The notes under the pieces were generated by a model. It ran no database searches, was not told where the DNA came from, and saw nothing but the letters and a program-made list of their open reading frames with translations. 64,000 bases of DNA from Roseinatronobacter thiooxidans (GTDB taxonomy: Bacteria > Pseudomonadota > Alphaproteobacteria > Rhodobacterales > Rhodobacteraceae). Made by a program: the position numbers and the translations under genes. The stretch lies in NCBI RefSeq assembly GCF_001870675.1, contig NZ_MEHT01000005.1, positions 1-64,000 on the forward strand, in the 5' to 3' direction. Of this stretch, positions 1 to 7,135 are shown in pieces. Every line of letters begins with the position of its first letter. The stretch's first letter is position 1.

Positions 1-323
1 AACATTCACCGCAAGAGAGAATTTCATAAAACTGTCGTTTTTCTTATTCCGCCCAAAGAATCGGCATGGGCGCGCAATATTGATGCGCGACCAGCCCCCT
101 TGGGGTATTAAAATGATCGCCACCCATTTTGTGCTTTGCAGCGACGGGTGGTTTCCGGATCGTTTATCCCCCGAAAACGGCGGAAATGGGGCTTCGTTCC
201 AGAATCACCACAGAATCGCGCCAGAATCACCTCAGAGTCTGACGCAGTCCACGATCGCCACTGGACCTTGCCCCGGGCGCGCGGCACTCTCGTCTGTGAC
301 TCCGCCAGTGCGAGTGGCCCGCG
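1..323. other. Intergenic leader before the MFS gene
   Basis: I find no convincing gene in this stretch; open frames crossing it are short and run into the transporter in other frames. It contains an 11-bp tandem repeat (described separately) and, near 117-153, an imperfect inverted pair (GCCACCC and GGGTGG). It presumably holds the promoter of the transporter gene that starts at 324. Any gene to the left lies outside the window. Confidence 0.5.
200..243. repeat. Four 11-bp tandem direct repeats (CAGAATCNCNN)
   Basis: Four consecutive 11-bp units begin at 200, 211, 222 and 233. The first three share CAGAATC followed by C or G-rich positions; the fourth is degenerate (CAGAGTC). The period equals about one helical turn, so a protein bound to each unit would sit on the same DNA face. 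The array ends 80 bp upstream of the transporter start, where a promoter or operator is expected. The repetition is seen directly; a regulatory role is inference. Confidence 0.6.
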
Positions 324-1547
324 ATGCGTTTGCTGATCTCCTTTGCCGCCCTGTTCCTGTCCGTGGTGCTGTTGCAACTTGGGCTTGGCGGGGTCGTCCC
401 GCTGGATGCGCTGTCCGGTGTCGAGCTGGGCTTTAGCGCGGGCGAAATCGGGCTGTTAGGCTCGGCGCATTTCATTGGCTTTTTCATCGGCTGTTGGTGG
501 GCACCCCGCCTGATGGGACAGGTCGGCCATTCGCGCGCTTTCGCGGCCCTGACGGCGGCAGGCACAATCGGCATTCTGGCGCATATGCTGGTGATCCATC
601 CGCTGGCATGGGCAGTGTTGCGCATGGCCTCGGGGCTGGCGGTGGCGGGCTGCTACACAATAATCGAGGCATGGTTGCAGGCGAAACTGACCAACGAGAC
701 GCGGGGCCGCGCGATGGGCGTCTACCGTGTGGTCGATATTGTCGGCAGTCTGGGCGCGCAATTGCTGATCGGGGTGCTGACGCCCGCCTCCTATGTGTCT
801 TACAACCTGCTGGCGCTGCTGTGCTGCGCGGCCCTGTTCCCGCTGGTGCTGACACGGGCCGAAGCCCCGCCAGTGGCCGGTGCGCCGCGCCTGCGCCCGG
901 GCTTTGCATGGAACCGCTCGCCCCTTGCTGCTGCCGGTGTGGTGGTATCGGGGATCACGGGGGCGGCGTTTCGCATGGTGGGGCCGCTTTATGCGCTGTC
1001 AGTGGGGCTGAAGGCCGAAGTCATCGCGCTGTTTCTGGCGGCCTATGTGCTGGGGGGCGCACTGGTGCAGATACCAGTGGGCTGGCTGGCCGATAAATAT
1101 GACCGGCGCATTGTGCTGATCTGGTTATCGGTGGCCTCGGTTCTGGCCTGCGCCGCGACAGTGGCCAGTGCCGATCGCGGTGTGGTTGCGGTGTTTGTGG
1201 CCGCCGGTTTCTTCGGGATGACCACCTTTCCGATCTATTCCATATCAGCCGCACATGCCCATGATTTCACCGACCCGTCCGAGGCGGTAGAGCTGTCAGC
1301 CGCGCTGATGTTCCTTTATGCGGTGGGCGCGATTGCCAGCCCGCTGATCGCGTCTGTGCTGATCGACAAGCAGGGACCGGCGGCGATGTTCGTCTTCATC
1401 TCTGTGGCGCATATCGTGCTGGTGGTGTTCGGGCTGTTCCGCATGCGCATGCGCGCAGCCCCACAAGACCGCACGCGCTATGAATATGTGCCGCGCACGT
1501 CCTTCTTGATCGGGCGGTTGCTGCGGCGCGGGCGCAAGCGGGATTAG
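324..1547 (+). CDS. MFS transporter (YcaD-like)
   Basis: This 407-residue protein is a Major Facilitator Superfamily carrier of the inner membrane, expected to move a small solute or drug with protons. The sequence is almost wholly hydrophobic with about twelve predicted membrane segments. The MFS loop between segments 2 and 3 is recognisable in degenerate form, and the loop between segments 8 and 9 reads GWLADKYDRR near residue 255, a good match to the G-x-x-x-D-R/K-x-x-R signature. A GAGTGG stretch lies just ahead of the ATG. Overall it resembles the YcaD/UMF2-like group whose substrates are mostly unknown. It stands alone: a dispersed repeat follows it, and the next gene is convergent. Substrate cannot be told from sequence. 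Confidence 0.85.
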   Translation: MRLLISFAALFLSVVLLQLGLGGVVPLDALSGVELGFSAGEIGLLGSAHFIGFFIGCWWAPRLMGQVGHSRAFAALTAAGTIGILAHMLVIHPLAWAVLRMASGLAVAGCYTIIEAWLQAKLTNETRGRAMGVYRVVDIVGSLGAQLLIGVLTPASYVSYNLLALLCCAALFPLVLTRAEAPPVAGAPRLRPGFAWNRSPLAAAGVVVSGITGAAFRMVGPLYALSVGLKAEVIALFLAAYVLGGALVQIPVGWLADKYDRRIVLIWLSVASVLACAATVASADRGVVAVFVAAGFFGMTTFPIYSISAAHAHDFTDPSEAVELSAALMFLYAVGAIASPLIASVLIDKQGPAAMFVFISVAHIVLVVFGLFRMRMRAAPQDRTRYEYVPRTSFLIGRLLRRGRKRD

Positions 1548-1640
1548 CGTATGTGTTGACGCGCAGGCGGGCAGATGTCCTGATCTGGCATGTGTCACCC
1601 GAGAGAAGATACATAATGAGGGTTATGGGGGCTTTTCAGA

Positions 1641-1848
1641 CATACCCTGCGCGGAATCAAGGGCTGCAGGCCCGCCGCGCCTCAAAGGGCCGCACCCACG
1701 GCACGGCGAGTTGGCTTGGCTATGCGCATAGCCTTGATCTTACGCGGATTTGGCCAGCATAAAGCGCAATAGCACAGGGCGGGGATCGCAGCACCGCGGC
1801 CCGACGCTGCGCGGCTTAGCACCCAGAACTGCCATGTCCGCAAAGTCC
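1641..1848 (-). repeat. Dispersed intergenic repeat, copy A
   Basis: This is a full copy, in reverse orientation, of a roughly 200-bp element also found at 9725-9920 and 51187-51394, with part of it at 58735-58794. Shared landmarks, read in element orientation, are GCAGCGTCGGGCC, CTTTATGCTGGC, AAATCCGCG, AGCCAAGCC and CGCCGTGCCG. Copy A is the most diverged full copy, yet it keeps the paired stems: a perfect 16-bp palindrome at 1721-1736 (GGCTATGCGCATAGCC) stands where copies B and C have an imperfect hairpin. It lies between the convergent transporter and cytochrome genes. No protein-coding capacity is conserved. Confidence 0.85.
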
Positions 1849-1973
1849 CGCTAAGCTACCGCTCAACCTTGCACGAACGAAGCGCGACGCGGTGAATCAT
1901 TCACAATTCTGAAGTACACAACTCCCCCCCCCCGGCGACATAATCGTGGCAGGCACTCTGCCCCAAACCAAAA

Positions 1974-2002
1974 CCCCGCCGGCACAAGCATGTGCGGCGG
2001 GG
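1974..2002 (-). terminator. Rho-independent terminator of the cytochrome gene
   Basis: CCCCGCC (1974-1980) pairs with GGCGGGG (1996-2002), continued by GCACA/TGTGC around a short AGCA loop. Read on the minus strand the hairpin is followed by TTTTGGTTTGG. It sits 35 bp past the stop of the minus-strand cytochrome gene. Confidence 0.8.
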
Positions 2003-2036
2003 GATGGCGGCATAGGTTAGGCGAAATCGCGTGGTC

Positions 2037-2972
2037 TTAGTTGGTTCGGCTTGCGTTCAGGAAACCCAGAACGTCGATCCGGTCCTGTTCATTGCGCAGC
2101 CCGCGAAAGGCCATCTGGTTGCCGGGAATATAGGTGTCGGGGTTTTCCAGCCATGCCAGCAGGGCCTCGACCGTCCAGACGCCGCCATGTTCGGACAGGG
2201 CGCGCGAGTAGCGCCAGCCTTCGGCCACGCCAATCTCGCGCCCGATGATGTTCAGCAGATAGGGGCCGCCGCGATTTTGCTCGGCGTCATGGACATGGCA
2301 GGCGCGGCATTGACGCCAGACATTTTCACCATTGGCGATATCCGCACTGGCGAGAAGTGCCAGCGCGTCATCATCCATCGCCGCATCTTCGGCCACATCC
2401 TGTGGCGCGTCTTCAGTGGCTTCTGCCTCTGCAACTTCTGGCGCAGTGGTATCTTCAACAGCCTCTTCAGCGGCCATATCCTGTGTCGCGTCCTCAGTGG
2501 CCTCTGTCTGTGCAACCTCTGACGCGGCTGCATGCTCTGTGGCCTCTACCTCGGCAACCTCTGGCGCGGCGGCATCTTCAATAACCTCTTCGGTCGCCAC
2601 GTCCTGCGGGGCTTCCTCAGTGGCCTCTGCCTCTGCTACCTCTGGCGCGGCTGCATCCTCAACCGCCTCTTCGGCTACGACCTGTGTCGGTATCTCTTCA
2701 GCAGGGGCAGCGGCGGCAAGTTGGCGCTGCATCGCCGCTTCCGAGGCGAGATCGCGCGGAACGCTGTAGACCGATGGTACACTGGCAGTGCGGATTTCCT
2801 CAACAGGGGGCTGGGTGCGGGCGCGTTCCATTGCCGCAACAGCGCGGCTGCGCGCGCCGAAAGCATCGACCAGCACAATCAAAAACAGAAGGATGGTGCC
2901 GCCCGTAACCAGCAGCCGCAGACCCCGATCAGCGGGCGTCATGTTCCGAGTTTTTTTCAACCGATCCTCCAT
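2037..2972 (-). CDS. Membrane-anchored class I cytochrome c (cytochrome cy-like) with long repeat linker
   Basis: The 311-residue protein has three parts. Residues about 18-38 form an uncleaved membrane anchor; about 50-205 are an acidic Ala/Glu/Val linker; about 212-311 are a class I cytochrome c domain. The heme site is CRACH (C222 to H226) and the likely sixth ligand is M287 in GNQMAF. This plan is that of cytochrome cy/CycM, the anchored electron carrier between the bc1 complex and oxidases or reaction centres in Rhodobacter and Paracoccus. The linker is unusually long and made of about three imperfect 26-40-residue repeats built on EDAAAPEVAEAEATE, mirrored by repeated DNA at roughly 2390-2690. 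GGAG lies 8 nt before the ATG and a terminator follows. Family assignment is good; the exact redox partner is inference. Confidence 0.8.
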   Translation of the reverse strand: MEDRLKKTRNMTPADRGLRLLVTGGTILLFLIVLVDAFGARSRAVAAMERARTQPPVEEIRTASVPSVYSVPRDLASEAAMQRQLAAAAPAEEIPTQVVAEEAVEDAAAPEVAEAEATEEAPQDVATEEVIEDAAAPEVAEVEATEHAAASEVAQTEATEDATQDMAAEEAVEDTTAPEVAEAEATEDAPQDVAEDAAMDDDALALLASADIANGENVWRQCRACHVHDAEQNRGGPYLLNIIGREIGVAEGWRYSRALSEHGGVWTVEALLAWLENPDTYIPGNQMAFRGLRNEQDRIDVLGFLNASRTN

Positions 2973-3128
2973 GCCGAATTCTCCAAGTGTGATTTCTTAC
3001 AGACGTTAGGTGGAAGCATATAGGTCCACACAGAAATTTCCATACGCTGATTGTCACCATGCGTACAAGTGATCAGCAAAGGGCATAAGGCATTTTGCCT
3101 CAGGTGTCGGGGGCTGGAAAAATGCCTG

Positions 3129-4013
3129 TTACCCGTCGGAAAACCGGCGCGCCTGTGCCAGCAATGCGGCCAGAACAGGGGTGTGCGGCTCTCTCCACGG
3201 GGCGATCAGGCCGACTTGTTTGGCCCCGCCTTCGCCCTGCAAGGGCACCGCGCACATATCCGGTGTGGCGGCAAACAGCGTGGCCGTGTGCGCGTTCACC
3301 ACACTGACCCATGGCCCCGCTTGCACATGCGCCACCAGCGCCACGACCGAGTTGGACTCCAGCTGCGGCGCGACCGGCACGTCCGCGCGGGAGAGTTCGT
3401 TATTGATGATCCGGCGGTTCTGCATGTCTTGCGTCAGCAGGCACAGCGGCAGCGCGGCCAGCTCCGCCCAGTCCAGAGTGGTGCGGCTGGCAAGCGGATG
3501 GTCGGCGCGCATCAGCAACAGATAGCGTTCCCGATACAGCGGCTCAGTCACCACACGGCCCAAGGGTTCATTGTCGAGATAGGACACACCTGCATCAAGT
3601 TGCAGATTGTCGATTTCCTGCAAGATTTCGATCGAAGAGCGCGAGAGAATCTCGATTTTCACATTCGGGTGGCGGCGCAGATAGGGGCCGGTCAGTTGCG
3701 CGATCATGGGCAAGGCCGTGGGCACAACACCAAGGCGCAGATTGCCCGACAGGCCGTGGCGGGCGGCGCGCATCTCTTCGCGGAGCGTGCGCGCATCGCC
3801 CACGATGCGGCGCGCCCAGTCCAGCACGCGCGCCCCTTCGGGCGTCAGCCCTTCAAAGCGCGACCCCCGCCAGACAAGTTGCACGCCCAACTCCCCCTCC
3901 AACTGCTTGATGGCCGCAGATAGCGAGGGTTGCGTGACGCCGCAGCGTTCGGCCGCGCGGCCAAAATGGCGCTCGGTGGCAAGGGCTATGAACATTTCCA
4001 GACGGTCCAGCAT
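3129..4013 (-). CDS. LysR-family transcriptional regulator
   Basis: The 294-residue protein has an N-terminal winged helix-turn-helix (residues about 1-60, with HFGRAAERCGVTQPSLS as recognition region) and a C-terminal substrate-binding-like domain. I chose the ATG at 4013, giving MLDRLEMF, because family members begin there; an upstream ATG at 4052 adds a non-homologous tail. The N-terminal half strongly recalls LysR proteins found near NAD-dependent formate dehydrogenase genes in related bacteria, but no such genes are in this window, so the target is unknown. It is divergent from the S49 peptidase gene across 99 bp, which makes that operon a candidate target. Confidence 0.85.
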   Translation of the reverse strand: MLDRLEMFIALATERHFGRAAERCGVTQPSLSAAIKQLEGELGVQLVWRGSRFEGLTPEGARVLDWARRIVGDARTLREEMRAARHGLSGNLRLGVVPTALPMIAQLTGPYLRRHPNVKIEILSRSSIEILQEIDNLQLDAGVSYLDNEPLGRVVTEPLYRERYLLLMRADHPLASRTTLDWAELAALPLCLLTQDMQNRRIINNELSRADVPVAPQLESNSVVALVAHVQAGPWVSVVNAHTATLFAATPDMCAVPLQGEGGAKQVGLIAPWREPHTPVLAALLAQARRFSDG

Positions 4014-4112
4014 GATGATGCGTATCTGACCCAAGTGTGGCCACGGGCGCAAGGCCGCATTCTTCTGCCCCGCCCCTTGTTGCGCCGCCCCAATCGCCTT
4101 ACATGCAGCGCC

Positions 4113-4913
4113 ATGATCCAGATTTTCCCGTTTATAAAACGCAAACCCTCCGTCGCTGTGATCCGCTTGCAGGGCATGATCGCCAGTGGCAGCAATCCGG
4201 GGCGGCTGAATGATGCCAGCCTTGCCCCGCTGATCGAAATGGCCTTCCGGCGCGGTAGGCCCAAAGCGGTGGCGCTGGTGATCAATTCACCCGGCGGCAG
4301 CCCTGTACAAAGCGCGCTGATTGCCGCGCGTATCCGGCGGCTGGCGGAAGAGCTGAAAATTCCGGTGCATGCCTTTGTCGAGGATTTGGCCGCTTCGGGC
4401 GGCTATTGGCTGGCAACGGCAGCGGATGATATTCATGTCGATGGCAATTCGATTGTCGGCTCGATAGGGGTAATCTCGGCGGGGTTTGGTCTGCATGAAT
4501 TGCTGAACCGCTACGGTGTGGAGCGGCGCGTCTATACCTCGGGCAAGTCGAAATCGCAGCTGGACCCGTTCAGCCCCGAGAACCCCGAAGATGTGGCGCG
4601 GCTGCGCAGCCTTCAGGATCAGGTGCATCAGAATTTCATCGCGCAGGTGAAGGCGCGGCGCGGTGCGAAGCTGGTCGCGGATGAAAGCCTGTTCACGGGA
4701 GAGTTCTGGGTGGGCACGCGCGCGGTAGAACTGGGGCTTGCAGACGGGTTGGGCCACTTGGTGCCGATGATGCAGGCCCGCTATGGCGAGAAAGTGCGCT
4801 TTCGCACCTATGGCATGCGCCGCCCCTTCCTGTCGCGCTTCGGGTTGTCGCTTTTATCCGATACACTAGCACTGACTGAGGAACGCGCAATGTATGCGCG
4901 CTACGGAGTGTAA
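4113..4913 (+). CDS. S49-family serine peptidase (SppA/SohB-like)
   Basis: The 266-residue protein is a short, single-domain signal-peptide-peptidase-like enzyme of the S49 family, which cleaves membrane-embedded or signal peptide remnants. S95 in AASGGYW is the expected nucleophile and K147 in SGKSK the expected general base; the spacing of 52 residues matches the catalytic dyad of Bacillus SppA. The conserved NSPGGS block is at about 59-63. It lacks the duplicated amino half of E. coli SppA and has little N-terminal hydrophobic sequence, so its membrane attachment is unclear. The ATG at 4113 was chosen over an upstream in-frame start because homology begins there. It heads a tight plus-strand run with the next three genes. 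Confidence 0.85.
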   Translation: MIQIFPFIKRKPSVAVIRLQGMIASGSNPGRLNDASLAPLIEMAFRRGRPKAVALVINSPGGSPVQSALIAARIRRLAEELKIPVHAFVEDLAASGGYWLATAADDIHVDGNSIVGSIGVISAGFGLHELLNRYGVERRVYTSGKSKSQLDPFSPENPEDVARLRSLQDQVHQNFIAQVKARRGAKLVADESLFTGEFWVGTRAVELGLADGLGHLVPMMQARYGEKVRFRTYGMRRPFLSRFGLSLLSDTLALTEERAMYARYGV

Positions 4914-4916
4914 ATT

Positions 4917-5108
4917 GTGATTATCAAGATCGTTGCCGCATTTCTGGTCTTCATGGTGGTGATGGGCGCGATCCAGAAATTTCTGAACCCAAATCATAAG
5001 ACACCTTTGGACAAATTAAGGTCCGTCAAATTGCCCAAACCCCGCAAATGCAGCCGCTGTGGCAAATTCCAGCTGCGCGGCGATGCGTGCGATTGCAAGG
5101 AAAAGTAA
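4917..5108 (+). CDS. Small membrane protein with C-terminal zinc ribbon
   Basis: The 63-residue protein starts with GTG three bases after the peptidase stop. Residues about 3-19 form one membrane segment (IVAAFLVFMVVMGAI). The tail carries two cysteine pairs, CSRC and CDC, in the pattern of a small zinc ribbon (CxxC...CxC). I do not recognise a named family. The close packing between the S49 peptidase and the exchanger, with 3-nt gaps on both sides, suggests translational coupling and a membrane-related role. The real coding status is supported by the operon fit and by the cysteine arrangement rather than by known homology. Confidence 0.65.
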   Translation: MIIKIVAAFLVFMVVMGAIQKFLNPNHKTPLDKLRSVKLPKPRKCSRCGKFQLRGDACDCKEK

Positions 5109-5111
5109 TAT

Positions 5112-6053
5112 ATGTTGATCGATCTTCTGCTGGTGGCAGGGGGGCTTGTTCTGCTTCTTGTCGCAGGCGATTTTCTGGTGCGCGGTGCTGTCAATCTGTC
5201 GCTGCGGCTTGGCATTCCGGCCTTTCTGGTGGGCATGACGGTGGTGGCCTTTGGCACCTCTGCGCCGGAATTGCTGGTCTCGGTGCAAGCCGTGCTGGCG
5301 GATGCGGGCGGGCTAGCACTGGGCAATGTCGTGGGCTCGAATATTGCCAATATCCTGCTGGTCATGGGCGCGCCTGCGCTGTTGGCCCCTGTGGTGATAG
5401 GGCGCGAAAGCAGGCGCGATTTCGGGATCATGATCGGGGCCACGCTGCTGTTCATCGCGCTGGCCTTTTCAGGCGTGATCGGGATGTGGCAGGCTTTGGT
5501 GCTGCTGGCGGCGTTTGCGGTATTCATGGGCGACAGTATTCTGCGCGGCCGCAAAGCGCGGGTCGAGGTGGAAGAGCTGGAAGGCGCAGACCCTGACCTG
5601 CAAGGCCCCAAGATTGCGGTCTATCTGGCGCTTGGGCTGATAGGCCTGCCGATTGGGGCGCAACTGCTGGTCACCGGCGCGGTCGATATAGCTGCGGCGC
5701 TGGGCGTCTCGGATGTGGTGATCGGATTGACGATTGTGGCCATCGGCACCTCTCTGCCAGAGTTGGCGACAACCCTGATGGCAGCATTGCGCCGCGAGGG
5801 GGGGGTGGCGCTAGGCAATATTCTGGGCTCGAACATCTTTAACCTGCTGCTTATCCTTGGGGTGGCGGGGCTTGTCGGGCCGATGACTGTTCCGGCAGAA
5901 ATGCTGCGGCTGGATCTGTGGGTGATGCTGGGGGCAGCTTTGCTGCTGGCCCCTTTCATCTGGACAGGGCGGCCCATTGGGCGAATGTTCGGGGCTGTGT
6001 TGCTTTTGGCATATGGGGGCTATCTGTGGCTTCTGTTTCATAACGGAGTGTAA
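5112..6053 (+). CDS. Sodium/calcium exchanger family protein (CaCA, YrbG-like)
   Basis: The 313-residue inner-membrane protein belongs to the cation/Ca2+ antiporter superfamily. It shows the two inverted alpha repeats that form the ion path: GTSAPELLVS with GNVVGSNIANI in the first half and GTSLPELATT with GNILGSNIFNL in the second. About ten hydrophobic segments are visible, matching bacterial YrbG and NCX_Mj length. The family exchanges Ca2+ against Na+ or H+, but the direction and ion for YrbG-type proteins are not settled. It follows the zinc-ribbon gene by 3 nt and precedes the SDR gene by 3 nt. Confidence 0.9.
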   Translation: MLIDLLLVAGGLVLLLVAGDFLVRGAVNLSLRLGIPAFLVGMTVVAFGTSAPELLVSVQAVLADAGGLALGNVVGSNIANILLVMGAPALLAPVVIGRESRRDFGIMIGATLLFIALAFSGVIGMWQALVLLAAFAVFMGDSILRGRKARVEVEELEGADPDLQGPKIAVYLALGLIGLPIGAQLLVTGAVDIAAALGVSDVVIGLTIVAIGTSLPELATTLMAALRREGGVALGNILGSNIFNLLLILGVAGLVGPMTVPAEMLRLDLWVMLGAALLLAPFIWTGRPIGRMFGAVLLLAYGGYLWLLFHNGV

Positions 6054-6056
6054 GTC

Positions 6057-6839
6057 ATGGGCAAAGCTTTGGTCACCGGCGCGGCGCAGCGTCTGGGGCG
6101 CGCGATGGCGCTGTATCTGGCACAGCGCGGGTATGATGTGGCGATCCATTACGCAACATCTGCGCAAGCGGCCGAAGACCTGGCCCATGAGATTGAAGGG
6201 CTGGGGCGCAAGGCCGTGTGCCTGCGTGCCGATCTGCTGGATGAGGGGGCATTGGCCCCGCTTGTACCGGATGCCGCGCGCGCGCTTGGCGGGCCACTCA
6301 GCGTGCTGGTGAACAATGCCTCGATTTTCGAAGAAGACACCATCGCCACGGCCAGCCTCGAAAGCTGGGACAGGCATATGATGTCAAACCTGCGCGCGCC
6401 TTTTGTTCTGACACAGGCCTTCGCGGCGCAATGCCCCGCCCCCCTGCGCGACACAGCGGGCGAGCCTGTCGCACAGGGTCTGGTCGTCAATATGATTGAC
6501 CAGAAGGTGCGCAAGCTGACACCGCAGCATATGACCTATTCGATTGCGAAAATGGGGCTATGGGCCTTTACGCGCATGGCCGCCCAAGAACTGGGGCCTG
6601 CGATCCGCGTTAATGCCATTGGCCCCGGTCCCACATTGCAAGCCGCAGACCAGCCCGCGCAAGACTACCTTAACAGCCGCAATGTCACTGTGCTGGGGCG
6701 CGGTGCCAACCCTGGCGACATCACCGCCGCGTTGGGATTCTTCCTTGATGCCCCTGCCGTTACAGGCCAGATTTTATGTGTGGATGGCGGCCAGCATCTG
6801 ATCTGGCAAACCCCCGATGTCATTGGCCCTGATATATGA
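6057..6839 (+). CDS. Pteridine-reductase-like short-chain dehydrogenase (FolM/PTR1 type)
   Basis: The 260-residue SDR has the NADPH motif TGAAQRLGR at residues 8-16, with the Arg typical of pteridine reductases in place of the usual Gly pattern. The active site reads VNMID (D148) followed by Y161-x-x-x-K165. An Asp in the place of the classical SDR Ser is the hallmark of Leishmania PTR1 and bacterial FolM. The likely reaction is NADPH reduction of dihydromonapterin or dihydrobiopterin to the tetrahydro form. The gene ends the S49-to-SDR run and precedes uvrC. Substrate is inferred from motifs only. Confidence 0.75.
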   Translation: MGKALVTGAAQRLGRAMALYLAQRGYDVAIHYATSAQAAEDLAHEIEGLGRKAVCLRADLLDEGALAPLVPDAARALGGPLSVLVNNASIFEEDTIATASLESWDRHMMSNLRAPFVLTQAFAAQCPAPLRDTAGEPVAQGLVVNMIDQKVRKLTPQHMTYSIAKMGLWAFTRMAAQELGPAIRVNAIGPGPTLQAADQPAQDYLNSRNVTVLGRGANPGDITAALGFFLDAPAVTGQILCVDGGQHLIWQTPDVIGPDI

Positions 6840-7135
6840 TTGCGCGCATTCGCAGCGATGTTGTGCACTGTTCACAGAGATGTCACAAGAATGAGATAAA
6901 AACCTCATGCTTTTCATGGGGTTGCAGAAAGTGAAAATAATATCATTTAATATCAATTGGTTATATAATCGCCTATTTTTTAGGCAGAAGCGGAACAGGC
7001 CAGTGAATCAAGGGAAATATGCGCTAATCCAGTTTCCGTCCACAAGGTTATCCACAGCTTCGGTGGACAGGATTCCGGTTGAAGCAGGTGTGAAAACATT
7101 GCAGAGCCAGACAGAATCACGCAAGACACTGTGAC
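6840..7135. other. AT-rich intergenic region upstream of uvrC
   Basis: I find no gene here. The segment 6880-6990 is markedly AT-rich for this genome and includes a perfect TATAAT at 6964-6969 and a small hairpin GCCTA-TTTTT-TAGGC at 6971-6985. A consensus DnaA box TTATCCACA lies at 7048-7056 inside the inverted pair GTCCAC/GTGGAC. It most likely carries the uvrC promoter and leader. Confidence 0.5.

Noticed and set aside
2332-2769. A 145-codon plus-strand frame rich in Ser/Ala through the cytochrome linker
   Set aside because: It is the complement of the repeated Ala/Glu-coding DNA; its composition comes from the repeats, and the minus-strand frame has a complete cytochrome domain.
6865-6885. 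GTTC-ACAGAGA-TGTC as a LexA box for uvrC
   Set aside because: The second half differs from GTTC at two positions and it lies about 260 bp from uvrC; compare the perfect site before imuB.
6840-7135. The AT-rich uvrC leader as a replication origin
   Set aside because: Only one DnaA box is visible, with no cluster of boxes and no typical origin neighbours such as dnaA, dnaN, hemE or parAB.
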